Positions 52,867 to 63,784 of a stretch of DNA of 64,000 nt are shown piece by piece. The DNA is taken from the NCBI GenBank assembly GCA_013400115.1, contig VXBP01009446.1, forward strand, positions 558,001-622,000, given 5' to 3'. The notes below the pieces were generated by a model. That model did no database searches and was not told the origin of the DNA. It saw nothing but the letters and a program-made list of their open reading frames with translations. Within the stretch, counting starts at the first letter, position 1. Every line of letters begins with the position of its first letter. The DNA comes from Rhinopomastus cyanomelas. Lineage: Eukaryota; Chordata; Aves; Bucerotiformes; Rhinopomastidae. The position numbers and the translations under genes were made by a program.

Positions 52867-53445
52867 GTAGGAGCATGCTCCAGTTTTTCTGTAGAAACTG
52901 ATGTCCTTGAGGTAGAACAACTAATTTTTCTTTATTTTTTTAAAGTGCTTCAAGAAATCCAGGGCTAGATCCCTTGTCCCCTCTGTTGGCTCAAAATACT
53001 ATCATACTGTTATTTTAATGTTGGGAAGGGGTGTATGAGTCGCTCCTCTGAAAGTTACCTCTAGTCCAATGAATAGGATCTGTTTAATTGCCAGGTCTTC
53101 TCCCTTTATCATAACTTCTACTGAAATGGTCTACTCAGTGCCAGCTGGAAACAAAACTTAACTTTGTGCTGGATTTAAAGAAGGGATGTGCTCTGTTGTG
53201 CTTTCTGGAAGCTTCCTCTGGCCGGGATGCGGAGGCTGGTCTGATAGCTCTTCCCGCTCTGAGCGGAGCCGGTTGCAGTGTCCGGAACAGATGTCGCTCA
53301 GAGGGTGTGAAAGGTGATGATCTCTTGTAATATTGGCTTCACTTTATAAGACATAGATGGTAAATGTACAGGTTGTTGGAGTGTTTCTTGGGTGTTGGAG
53401 TATGGTGGATTTGAGCACAGTGTTGGAACAGCTTTGCTTTCACTG
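52867..53445 (+). other. CTBP2: CTBP2 intron, proximal single-copy part
   Basis: Intron sequence directly after the donor. A T-rich stretch at 52921-52942 is followed by unremarkable DNA. No alternative exon recognised. Confidence 0.6.
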
Positions 53446-53740
53446 ATGTGTGAAGGGTGGGTGTCAGGAGGATGGAGCCAGGCTCTGCTCAGTGCCATCT
53501 AATGATAGGACAAGGGGCAGTGGGTGTGAGCTGGAAAAGAGGAGGTTCCACATCCATCTGAGAAGGAACTTCCTCACAGTGAGGGTGACAGAGCACTGGA
53601 AGGGGCTGCCCAGAGGTGTTGTGGAGACATTTAAAACCCACCTGGACGTGCTCCTGTGGTCTCAGTGATCCTGCTGAGTCAGAGGGATTGGACTGGCTGA
53701 TCTTTCCTGGTCCCTTCCAATTCCTAATGCTCTGTGATTT
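53446..53740 (+). mobile_element. CR1 LINE 3' fragment, 295 bp (young)
   Basis: Frame MKGGCQEDGARLCS, ELEKRRFHIHLRRNF and VTEHWKGLPRGVVE, with a deletion of the SPSL codons; 3' end complete. It lies about 580 bases into the CTBP2 intron, in sense. Confidence 0.95.
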
Positions 53741-54240
53741 CAAAGTAACATTCCCTTGCTGGTGCTTTAAACTTGCCCTGAGTTTCTGTAGCCCTGTCTG
53801 TTTGCTCTGTTCATTTTGGAGCAGGGAGGCAAAGTAGAGCAGAGTTAGGAATGAGTATCCGGGGTCCGCTGGCAGCGTGGAGCTGCATATTTCTCCTATC
53901 AAATGTCATAAACACTCAGGTGTGGGTGTGCTATCTCCTCTTCAAAATTTACTTTGAACTTGACTTAAAAGGGCCCTATCAGCTGAGGCTTGGCTTTTCA
54001 AAAGCTGCCTTCCCGGTTTGATGTTGACTATCAGATCTGGTTGCTGAGTGTACAAGAAATTCAAAAGGATCTCACGACAAACCTGCTAACGGAGCTTCAG
54101 ATGTGATTGAAGTTCAGATTATTTTCCTCTGATACAGCAGCTTTCTTCTTCTTTCTTGGTCAAAAGGCAGTCTTTGCTCATCTGTAAATGTGCCGAAGAC
54201 AGAGCTTTTTTTTGCAGTACCCTTTGCCATTTGCCACATT
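53741..54240. other. Single-copy intron DNA
   Basis: No feature recognised. It supplies the left part of the 120-bp tandem unit. Confidence 0.4.
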
Positions 54241-54720
54241 GGGTTGTGATTTGATTGAAGCAATGAGCTGTGCTGGTGTAGGAGACTGTTGAGCCACAAA
54301 GATGCTGAAGGGAGTGGAGCACCTCCCTGATGAGGAAAGGCTGAGGGAGCTGGGTCTCTTGGGTTGTGATTTGATTGAAGCAATGAGCTGTGCTGGTGTA
54401 GGAGACTGTTGAGCCACAAAGATGCTGAAGGGAGTGGAGCACCTCCCTGATGAGGAAAGGCTGAGGGAGCTGGGTCTCTTGGGTTGTGATTTGATTGAAG
54501 CAATGAGCTGTGCTGGTGTAGGAGACTGTTGAGCCACAAAGATGCTGAAGGGAGTGGAGCACCTCCCTGATGAGGAAAGGCTGAGGGAGCTGGGTCTCTT
54601 GGGTTGTGATTTGATTGAAGCAATGAGCTGTGCTGGTGTAGGAGACTGTTGAGCCACAAAGATGCTGAAGGGAGTGGAGCACCTCCCTGATGAGGAAAGG
54701 CTGAGGGAGCTGGGTCTCTT
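54241..54720 (+). repeat. Perfect tandem repeat, 4 x 120 bp
   Basis: Units at 54241, 54361, 54481 and 54601 are identical base for base. Each holds about 50 bases of local single-copy DNA (GGGTTGTGATTTGATTGAAG) and 70 bases of the CR1 start (GATGCTGAAGGGAGTGG ... GCTGGGTCTCTT). Because 120 is divisible by three, all three minus-strand frames stay open through it (235, 215 and 192 codons); these are not genes. Confidence 0.98.
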
Positions 54721-55107
54721 GAGCTTGGAGAAAAGGAGACTGAGGGGTGACCCCATGAATATCCATAAATATATGAAGAGTGGGTTTCAGGAGGATGGAG
54801 CCAGGGTCTTCTCAGTGTCATCTAATGATAGGACAAGGGGCAATGGGTGGGAGCTGGAACAGAGGAGGTTCCATATCAATATCAGAAGGACCTTCTTCCT
54901 GGTGAGGTGACAGAGCCCTGGAAGGGGCTGCCCAGGGGGGTTGTGGAAGAAGTTCCTTCTCTGGAGTCTCCTTCTCTGGAGACATTTAAAAGCCACCTGG
55001 ACATGTTCCTGTGCAGCTGAATCTAGGTGATCCTGCTGGGTCGGGGGACTGGACTGGATGATCTTTCGAGATCCCTTCCAATCCCTAATGTTCTGTGATT
55101 CTGTGAT
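54651..55107 (+). mobile_element. CR1 LINE 3' fragment, about 457 bp (young), with 18-bp insertion
   Basis: The true CR1 body continues from the last 120-bp unit: EERLRELGLLSLEKRRLRG, a GFQEDGARVFS variant and ELEQRRFHINIRR. An insertion of 18 bases at 54947-54964 (AAGAAGTTCCTTCTCTGG) in the tail is shared with the copy at 56514-57048. Confidence 0.96.
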
Positions 55108-55995
55108 CTTTGGGAGCAATCTGACTGGGAAGCCAGAGGAAAAGATCTTATGGCCATGGACCAGGTCGTGTGGCCAATTCCACATGGAATGTAGGAATTT
55201 AATGGGCACAAGGCAGTAGTAGTGGCAGATCCAGGACAGAGGATGGCAGAGGACTGGCTGTGTGTAAAAGTGCGTTTCAATCCACCAGTGAATTCCTCCC
55301 TGATGGCCCCAGGGGCTGCCTCTGCTCTGTACCATTGCACCAGTAGCCTGCTGTGTTCAGCACCAGTGCCATGAAATTTTAATGCCTGGCTTTATAGGTT
55401 GAGGTTTGCCCTGACATTTATGAGTCGTTTGAGCTTTCTGATGCACGCCCCCGGAGTGGCAGCCCTGAGATGAACGAGAAGCAAAGAGAAAATGCTAATC
55501 GCGAGGCCAAGTGAACCCAGACATTTTCTGATAAAGAGGTTTTGCTTTGGGATTTGAAAGGGATTTTGCTGGGATTTGTCATTATCCAGCAGGAAATCAT
55601 GTCCGGACGTCTCCGATTGTGCCACCAGAGCTGTCTGTACTTTGCAGAGCAGGGCTAAAGAAGCCCTTCATGTTCTTTGTTTGCTTTCAGGTCCTCTGAT
55701 AAGTCTGATGGCCAGCAAATGCCACCAGAGCCACTTAATGCTGTTCAGTGCAGGAGCCTCTTGAGCGTTCTGACTTGCTGACTTACGTTCTGAGTAGCAC
55801 CCTAGTGTCCTCTTGGATCGGGCTTTGCTGGTGCTACCCATAGATCATATTGCCTGTAGGAATTCCTCAAGTATTTACCTTCCAGTCCCTATAGCATCTG
55901 TGTGTCGCCTTGACCCTCCACATACCCTTGTTTTGAGTGGTTGTGGGACACCTTCATGAATCCTGAGGCCTCTTCGATAGGTCTGATTCGTTCAA
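55108..55995. other. Single-copy intron DNA
   Basis: No exon recognised. Opposed open frames at 55392-55764 are not convincing. Confidence 0.4.
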
Positions 55996-56212
55996 CACAG
56001 AATCGTATAACATGAGGGATTGGAAGGGACCTCGAAAGATCACCCAGTCCAATCCCCCTGCTACAGGGGCATCCCCTAGGTCCAGTCGCACAGGAACACA
56101 TCCAGGTGGGTTTTAAATGTCTCCAGAGAAGACGACTCCACAACCCCCCTTGTGAAGCCCCTTCCAGTGGTCCGTCATCCTCACCATGAAGTGCCTTCTC
56201 ATATTTCTTCCT
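55996..56212 (-). mobile_element. CR1 LINE 3' fragment (young)
   Basis: ACACAGAATCGTATAACATG through the WKGLP tail to GTGCCTTCTCATATTTC. Confidence 0.92.
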
Positions 56213-56513
56213 TCTCCTATGTTCCTGCTTACACCCCGTAGCTAGTCTTGAAAACCATGACTAAACACCTTCCCATCATGAACCATGCAGTTGAGACAGT
56301 GATTTCCTCTCCATTCTCATGTTCCCATTGATTCTGAGGAAAAGGAACGGAAGCACTTGAGCGACCCACATGTGTTTTCAGGCTGAAGCAGGAAACTCAA
56401 GGGGAACTAGGAAACTTAGTCCTCCAGCAGCGCATTCATTTGGCTGCTTGTTATTTATTTATGGTGATATCTGCTGTTTGCTGGATTTTGACTAAGCTCT
56501 CATGACACAGGCC
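56213..56513. other. Single-copy intron DNA
   Basis: No feature recognised. Confidence 0.4.
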
Positions 56514-57048
56514 ATGTATGGAATATTGTGTCCAGTTTTGGGCCAGTCACTTCCAGAAGGACACAGAGCTGCTGGAGAGAGTCCTGCGCAGAGCCACAAA
56601 GGTGATGAAGGGGATGGAACATCTCCCTGATGAGAAAAGGCTGAGGGAGCTGCATCTCTTGAGCTTGGAGAAAAGGAGACTGAAGGGTGACTTCATGAAT
56701 GTTGATAAATATGGAAAGAGTGGGAGTCAGGAGGACAGTAGCCAGGCTCTGCTCCGTGGGATCTAATGATAGGACAAGGGGCAATGGGTGTGAGCTGGAA
56801 CAGAGGAGGTTCCTCATAAATACAAGAAAGAACTTATTCCTGGTGAGGGTGACAGAGCCCTGGAAGGGGCTGCCCAGGGGGGTTGTGGAAGAAGTTCCTT
56901 CTCTGGAGTCTCCTTCTCTGGAGACATTTAAAACCTGCTTGGACATGTTCCTGTGCTACTGTATCTAGGTGATCCTGCTGTGGTGTGGGGATTGGACTGG
57001 CCGATCTTTTGAGGTCCCTTCCAATCCCTAATATTGTGATTCTGTGAC
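56514..57048 (+). mobile_element. CR1 LINE 3' fragment, 535 bp (young), with 18-bp insertion
   Basis: Starts in MEYCVQFWA and has EKRLRELHLLSLEKRR and ELEQRRFLINTRKN; the 18-base insertion at 56889-56906 adds six codons in frame, giving VVEEVPSLESPSLE. Complete 3' end. Confidence 0.96.
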
Positions 57049-58592
57049 AGAGGGTGTCTCCTCTGTAGACATCACGGCATGAGGCACCTGATAGTTAGTA
57101 CACAGTACATATGGTTGGAAAAGGAGGAGTTGAGAGACAGCATGGCTCTAGTGTTGCACAAAGTTGTGTCTGGCCATCACTCTTAGTTACTGAGCTGGGA
57201 AAACTCTCCCAGCTGCAGTTCTGGATCGCCCAAAATCAACCCAAGAATCAAACATCTGGAGGACTTTCTGCTGGGATAGTGGTCTGGATTTCTTGCTGAA
57301 GGTCCAGCAGGATGCAGAGAGGGTTCTGAGGAGCATAAGGGAAGAGGAGTAGGTGGGAAAGAGTTTGGAGCCTGAAGCTCAAAAAGAGGTGGAAAGGGGT
57401 CTTTCAAATAGCCAGGAGGGGAGTCAGGGAAGGAAAAGATTATTTCATCCTCAACAAAGTTATTTTGGTTGTGGCTGCATGAGGCTGCTTAAGTCATTTC
57501 AAGAGAGGACAGAAATCCCATATTCCACATTTCCACTGCCATGGAAGTCCGTGCCAACCATATCCAGCAGTACTTGAACAAACAGAATCCGTAACACCAA
57601 GTACTCTGGCACCTGGGTCTGTGGACATGGGCTTCATTTCCACACTGGCAGTTCCTGCCTGTGGTGTTAACACAGCATTGTGTAGGAAACACTCAGTTCC
57701 AAGACGCCCTGGTACATGCGGTGCCAGCGAATTAATGGTTTCAATGCCCAGCATCTCTCTTGTAGACCATCTTGAGGGTCTTGGGAGTGGCTGAGCTCCG
57801 GGAAGTGGCTGCATCCAATTCTTGCTCCTTTGTACAACCTAACAGTGGCCAAACTGAGTATGCTTGGTATTTGGGTGGAGGAGTTTTCTTCCATGCTGGC
57901 ACATTTGAATGCCAAGGAGCCTCTGATAATACTTCATTTTTTTTACTGCTTAGAAATAGAATCTTATTATCTCAGGAAATTCTTATCACAAGCAGCCATT
58001 TGATGAGAAACAATGAGTTAAAGATGATATCAAGCGTGGAAGAAACTGCTTGTCCTGAGTAAAAGTGACTTATTTAGAATAAATATAGACCTTTCTCTTG
58101 TTTTGTTTTTTTTCCTAGTGGATTTGAGTTTCTTTGTTCCGTGACTATAAAACACGGTGCAAGCGTTTTCCCCCCACCCCACAATAAAGCTTTTTTATGC
58201 TTGAGGTTTCCACCTCACGGCACATAAATGATCAGGCTTTTAAGGAAGCCTTTGCTGGCTGTATTTTGCCTAGAGAAAAGGCAGAGTTAGCTTGTCAGCT
58301 CCTCTGCTCCTGCACCCTGAGCTGATTTACGCTGACTGAAGATCTGTTTGCTCTGCCGAAAGGCCACATGAAGTTCTCTGGCCTTTATGGAGCTTTCAGG
58401 AAGAATCACTTCAAATTCACACGAAAGCTGGATACCCCTCGTTTGACCAGTGTCAGCGTGGGTGATGCCACCCACCCATGCTCTGAATTACCCATTCACT
58501 GTGTTAGCAGGTTTGGGAATTCCTTGGCATTAATAGGTTTTCTTCAAATACAATATTTCCTATTACCCTCTTTTCCTATTTCCTTATAATAA
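57049..58592. other. Single-copy intron DNA, 1.5 kb without CR1
   Basis: Repeat-free with no recognisable exon. AT-rich portions at 57900-58200 include a poly-T run near 58100. Confidence 0.4.
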
Positions 58593-58801
58593 GAGAATCA
58601 TTAAGGTTGGAAGAGACCTGCAAGATCATCCAGTCCAACCATCAACTCATCCCCACTCTGCCCACTAAACCCCTTTCCTCAGGGCCACATCTACTTGTTT
58701 TTAGGACCCCTCCAGGGACGACGGCTCTCTCTCTCCCTTGGCAGCCTGTTCCAGCTCCTGACCTGTCAGGGAAGACAGTTTTCCTGATGTCCAATCTAAA
58801 C
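58593..58801 (-). mobile_element. CR1 LINE 3' fragment (old)
   Basis: AGAATCATTAAGGTTGG through an old tail (CAGCCTGTTCCAGCTCC) to GATGTCCAATCTAAAC. Confidence 0.88.
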
Positions 58802-58808
58802 TGGGACT

Positions 58809-58962
58809 GGGCTGCCCAGGGTGGTGGTTGAGTCACCATCCATGGCTGAGTTTAAATGTAGCGTTGGGGGATCTGGTTTAGGGGTGACATTGTAGGGTAG
58901 GGTTGGTGGTTGGACTTAATGATCCCAAGGGTCTTTTCCAAGTGGAATGATTCTGTGATTCC
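58809..58962 (+). mobile_element. CR1 LINE 3' end (old)
   Basis: GGGCTGCCCAGGGTGGTGG to GAATGATTCTGTGATTCC; with the previous fragment it forms an inverted pair only seven bases apart. Confidence 0.88.
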
Positions 58963-59687
58963 AGTCGGAGTCATTGTTTTTTCTCTGCATTCAGCCTATC
59001 AGTGCCATGAGGAGGCTTGACATGACCTAGGACTTGAGCCAGATACAGAGCCAGCCTGACCAAATCCCCCAGGCATCCGGTAAAGAGTAAGACCCATCCA
59101 GATAAAGTTACAGACAAAAATTTCATTCCTTTGGCATGCAGCTTTTTTTCTGGGAATAGATATGTGAGGCGAGCTGTTGTGAGAAGGAGAGCTCCCCTTT
59201 CCCTGAGACTGGAGGCCTCTTTGCACAGAAAAAGGAAAAGAAATGCTTCTGTTGTGTTCTCCTGGCATTTATGGGGTAACTGAATACGTGGCTGACTCTT
59301 ACTTCTGCCTTGGATGGTTCCATTTTCCCCAGCTTTAAGGCTGCATGTAACACGCTTTAGAACCGCGTGTCATTAATTAAGAAACAATTACAGCAGATGA
59401 CTTCAATGCCATCAACTTAACTTTTCATCCTTACCACAGTTCCCATTTAAATTAACTGGTTTAAGGATTAACATGTTGTCGTCGTAGCTGGGGTTTTTCT
59501 CCGTACTCTAAATCCTTCCCCTGCGTTTAAAGATTACTCGGAAAACCCGATAATATCCCCAGAATATGCAACGAGGTGCTGCATTAGAGGGTGGTTGGAG
59601 CGCTGTCGCTTGATTCCAAGCTCTGGGATTTGGGAACTACCAACAGCATCCAAGGGCTAGAAGTTGGCTGCATTACCTCTTCCAGAT
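58963..59687. other. Single-copy intron DNA
   Basis: 59360-59600 is AT-rich and repeat-free (CATTAATTAAGAAACAATTAC) and could be a conserved element. No exon recognised. Confidence 0.35.
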
Positions 59688-59752
59688 CATAGAATTGGGA
59701 AGTTGGAAAAGACCTTCAAGATCATCAAGTTGAACCATCCACCCTACTGTAT
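59688..59752 (-). mobile_element. CR1 3' end (old)
   Basis: ATCATAGAATTGGGAAG to GAACCATCCACCCTACTG. Confidence 0.8.
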
Positions 59753-59755
59753 GTC

Positions 59756-60191
59756 GCAGCCACAAAGATGATGGAGTGGAATATCTTCCTGATGAGGAAA
59801 GACTGGGGGAGCTGGATCTCTTGAGCTTGGAAGAAAGGAGACTGAGGGGTGACCTCATGAATGTTGATAAATATGCGAAGGGTGGGTGTTAGGAAGATGG
59901 AGCCAGGATCTGCTCAGTGTCATCTAATGATGAAAACTGGGGCAGTGGGTGTGAGTTGGAACAGAGGAGGTTCCACATTAATCTGAGAAGGAACTTCTTC
60001 CCACTGAGGGTGACAGAGCACTGGAAGGGTCTGCCCAGGGTGGTTGTGGAGTCTCCTTCTCTGGAGATGTTTAAAACCCACCTGGACATGTTCCAGTGCA
60101 ACTTGACCTAGGGGATCCTGCTGTGTCGGGGGGATTGGACTGGCTGATCTTCCCTGGTCCCTTCCAATCCCTAGTGTCCTGTGATTTTATG
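59756..60191 (+). mobile_element. CR1 LINE 3' fragment, 436 bp (young)
   Basis: Starts at the RATKMM segment, then ERLGELDLLSLEERR, an RTRG site mutated to DENWG, ELEQRRFHINLRRNFF and VTEHWKGLP; complete 3' end. Confidence 0.96.
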
Positions 60192-60870
60192 AAATGGTCA
60201 GTCCTCAGGTATGGATGCAAACAGGGAGGATTTTCCTTCAAGACACCAGAAAAAAACCTCTCGTGTCTAACTCCTTAGTTAGTCTTTCAAGGACTAACGA
60301 TGAGGTTTGGATCTTCATCAGACTCTTAAGTTCAGTTGGGATTCTACTGACCGTTTACTAGCAAATATTTTGACAGACATGGGACATCTGGCTGCACTAA
60401 AAGCTGCAGGGAAACACATTACACAACTTCACTACTTTTCAGTATCCGCAAGCAGATGTAATGGATCCGAGTGCCGAAGCAGTGAAGGTTTTGATTATGT
60501 CTTTTAATATCGGAGAGTTGTCTTCAAAGAGCAAGTTGTCTAGAGCCGGTTGCGCCTTTTCTTTGCCTTAAAATTAAACGGCATTGATCATTCTGTACTG
60601 ACACTTTTATGTAGCCCTCTAGCTTAACCCCATTAAGTTTTGTCTTCTTGTTTTAAAGGGAATTTTTTTAGGGTTTTTTTGGTTTAAAACACTCTGCTGC
60701 CATCTAGCACCTCCAAAACCTGCAATACAACAACACAAAACCCGTCCTTTTAGAAAGTAATGTAATGTGTAAATTTAGGGGTTTTGGTAGCTACAGTGGT
60801 GTTTCCTCCTGGTTTGCTTTGGGTTTGGGTGTTATCTGTGGTGGGTCTGTAAGAGAAAGAGATGTTTCAA
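60192..60870. other. Single-copy intron DNA
   Basis: AT-rich, no feature recognised. Confidence 0.4.
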
Positions 60871-61573
60871 GGTGACCTGTTAGAGAGCAGCGTAGGAGAA
60901 TGGGACCTGGGGGTCCTGGTGGCCAGCAGGATGACCATGAGCCAGCAACGTGCCCTTGTGGCCAAGAAGGCCAGTGGCATCCTGGGGTGGATCAGAAGGG
61001 GGGTTGTCAGCAGATCAAAAGAGCTTCTCCTCTCCTTCTACTGTGCCCTGCTGAGACCACATCTGGAATATTGTGTCCAGTTGTGGGCCCCTCAGGTCCA
61101 GAAGGACACAGAGCTGCTGGGGACAGTCCAGTTCAGAGCCACAAAGATGATGAAGGGAGGGGAGCATCTCTCTGATGAGGAAAGGCTGAGGGAGCTGGGG
61201 CTCTTGAGCTTGGAAAAAAGGAGGCTGAGGGGTGACCCTATGACTGTTGATCGATATGTGAAGGGTGGGTGTCAGGAGGATGGAGCCAGGCTCTGCTCAG
61301 TGACATCTACTGATAGGACAAGGAGCAATGGGTGTCAGCTGGATCACAGGAGGCTGCACATCAATGAGAAGGAGCTTCTTCATGGTGAGGGTGACAGAGC
61401 CCTGGAAGGGGCTGCCCAGGGGAGTTGTGGAAACTCCTTCTCTGGAGGTATTTAAAACCTTTCTGGCCATGTTCCTCTGTGGCTGGATCTAGGTGATCCT
61501 GCTGTGTCGGGATGATTGGAAGGGACCTTGGAAGATCAGCCAGTCCAATCCCTAATGTTCTGTGATTCAGTGA
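60871..61573 (+). mobile_element. CR1 LINE 3' fragment, 703 bp (young), longest copy
   Basis: Frame from LLESSVGEWDLGVLVASR through QQRALVAKKASGILGW, RPHLEYCVQLWAPQ, EERLRELGLLSLEKRRLRG and CQEDGARLCS to DHRRLHIN, where a frameshift falls. The 3' end is unusual: an inverted segment sits at 61514-61550. Confidence 0.97.
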
Positions 61574-62885
61574 AGCTCTCAGCATCATCGGGGTGAACCC
61601 CAGCCTGTTTATCTCTTCAGGACCGTGTCACAATCTAGTAATTAATTCTCCTTTATGCAAAGCCCGGGCATGCACGCGCAGAGTTCAGAATTACAATATA
61701 TATTCGGTTAACAATGGATTTCTCGGCCGCTTTCGGGGACAGCTCTAATTCCCCTGCTTTTCATTACACGTGGTATTTAAATCTTGATCCTGAGTTCTTA
61801 TTAAAAATGATGAGATTTGACCTCAAAGTCTAATACCCAGGTTTGGAGACAAGGTGCTTGCTGTGATTTCTAAGGGATTATTTTTTTTTTAGGAGCACTC
61901 CTAGATTAGATCTTTGCGCGTCGTTGAGGGGATGTGCCCAGCGAGCCCTGTCTGCTGGCTGTTCGGCACTGGGATTGATTTCCATTTTGCAGTCCCTGGA
62001 AGGCTGTTGTTGTGCGCTGCAGGGACACAGCTGATATTTTTATTATCCCTTTACTGATGGCAGGGATGTGACAGTGCTGGTTCTGCTCTCTTTTATTGGA
62101 GTCTCCCTGTACTCGAAGGCGAAATTGTTTCGCATTGAAGTTACAAGAGCTCATAGAGCTCTCGTTCCAACAGCTCGGTTTTACAGCTGGGCTTCTTGTT
62201 TTGTAGCTGTGAGGGCACTTTAGGTGATTGCTGGCTTCCCGCCTTTGCTACCTGCAGTTTGGTTGTCGTCCCAGGCGGCAGATCTCCAGGGCTTTGCCGG
62301 GGAGCTGGATAACGAGGTGACTGGTTACCAAGGGCTCATCAGGGTGTCTCAGCATACACCCTTATTCTGCGTTAAATACCAGGTAATTTGGATTACCCTT
62401 CAGTGAAAGGTGGATTAAACTCCTCCAGCCAGAGAGCTGTTGGCTCGTGGCAGTGATTTGAGACACGTTGCTGGCTAGGATGGTGGGAAAGAGCTGGTCT
62501 CCTGCACCTAACTCCTTCTGAGGAGTCAGACATGGAAAGGCAGCAGAGGGGTAAATGGTGAGATCTGCAGCCATCGAGTAGAAAAGCCACTGTAGTTTCA
62601 TTACATGAAATGCCTCCATGAGCCTTCTCCTTGAGCATGATGCTGGCTGGTGTCAGTGGAAGAGGCTTTGTGTCCTCCGTCGTCACGTTGACCTGTTGAA
62701 GTGCGGTTCTTGGGAAGCTACTCAAAACAGCGCTATCATACTGTGTTAGAGAGTAGCCATCTGCTTTGTGTGGTGTTGGAGGTATCTCCTTCACTCTGTC
62801 ACCATGTTTCATAGACTCATGGAATCATTAGCTTGCTGAAGTATGATAGGAATCTTTTTATTTCATGGGCTCATTTGAACACCAC
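61574..62885. other. Single-copy intron DNA, candidate conserved element
   Basis: 61630-61830 is repeat-free with TCTAGTAATTAATTCTCC, CAATATATATTCGG and GTGGTATTTAAATC words. The rest has opposed frames without recognisable domains. Confidence 0.35.
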
Positions 62886-63013
62886 CTTCATCCCTGGAGG
62901 TGTTCAAAAACCATGCAGATCTGGAACTTGGAACATGGTTTAGTGGCCATGGTGGTGTTGGGTTGATGATTGGACTTGAGGATCTTGGAGGTCTCTTCCA
63001 ACCTTAATGATTC
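62886..63013 (+). mobile_element. CR1 LINE 3' end (old)
   Basis: CATCCCTGGAGGTGTTC, GGTTTAGTGGCCATGGTGG and CCAACCTTAATGATTC; the GGTTTAGTGG subfamily. Confidence 0.8.
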
Positions 63014-63073
63014 TCCTCTCACGGTGCTGTGACCTGGCAGTGCTGGTTCAGTGGTTGAACTTAATGATCTTAA

Positions 63074-63540
63074 ACTCTGCCCTGCTGAGACCACATCTGG
63101 AGTATTGTGTCCAGTTGTGGGCCCCTCAGTTCAAGAAGGACACAGAGCTGCTGGAGGGAGTCCAGTGCAGAGCAACAAGTATGATGAAGGACGTGGAGCA
63201 TCTCCCTTATGAGGAGAGGCTGAGGGAGCTGGGTCTCTTGAGCTTGGAGAAGAGGAGACTGAGGGGTGACCTCATTAATGTCTATAAATATGTGAAGAGT
63301 GGATGTCAGGAGGATGGAGCCAGGCTCTTCTCAATGCCATCTGGTGCTAGGATGAGGGCTACTGGGTGTGAGCTGGAACATAGGAGGTTCCATATAAATA
63401 TCAGAAGGAACTTCTTCCCAGTGAGTGTGACGGAGCACTGGAACGGGCTACCATTCCGTGTCTAGGTGATCCTGCTGTGTCAGGGGGCTTGGACTAGCTG
63501 ATCTTTCGAGGTCCCTTCCAATCCCTGATGTTCTGTGATA
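63074..63540 (+). mobile_element. CR1 LINE 3' fragment, 467 bp (young)
   Basis: Frame RPHLEYCVQLWAPQ, EERLRELGLLSLEKRRLRG, CQEDGARLFS, ELEHRRFHINIRRNFF and VTEHWNGLP, then a deletion of about 95 bases to FRV; 3' end complete. Confidence 0.96.
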
Positions 63541-63582
63541 AAGGCCTTTTCCAGCCAAAGCAGTTCTGTGATTCTTTGGTTT
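63541..63582 (+). mobile_element. CR1 terminal scrap (old)
   Basis: AAGGCCTTTTCCAGCC to GTTCTGTGATTCTTTGG; directly abuts the young 3' end. Confidence 0.65.
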
Positions 63583-63784
63583 GGATGTAGCCAGCAGCAA
63601 CAACTACTGACCCAAACTGGAGATTCCAGTTTGGGTAATGTTTAGAGGCAGTGACTGGAAGGACATCTTCACTTAACTACAATTAAATACTGACTTTTAA
63701 CTTAAAAAAAGAAAAAAGAAAAAGAAAATAAACCCAGAACTGGACAAGAAGGTTGTTGATTCCCATCCCCAGATTTGTTTATAG
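63583..63784. other. Short spacer with A-rich run
   Basis: 63703-63735 is almost pure A with G interruptions; otherwise plain. Confidence 0.4.

Noticed and set aside
52777..52968. 63-codon ORF starting MNQKVASYRR over the CTBP2 exon
   Set aside because: Out of frame with the recognised CtBP2 N terminus, and it reads through the splice donor.
54241..54720. Regular direct repeats considered as a CRISPR array
   Set aside because: The units are contiguous and identical with no variable spacers, and the DNA is avian.
54114..54821. 235-codon minus-strand ORF and two overlapping ones of 215 and 192 codons
   Set aside because: All three come from the perfect 120-bp repeat, whose length is divisible by three; no family resemblance.
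60862..61455. 197-codon ORF as a possible host gene
   Set aside because: It is the CR1 ORF2 C-terminal region, frameshifted near its end; the same landmark peptides occur in many copies.
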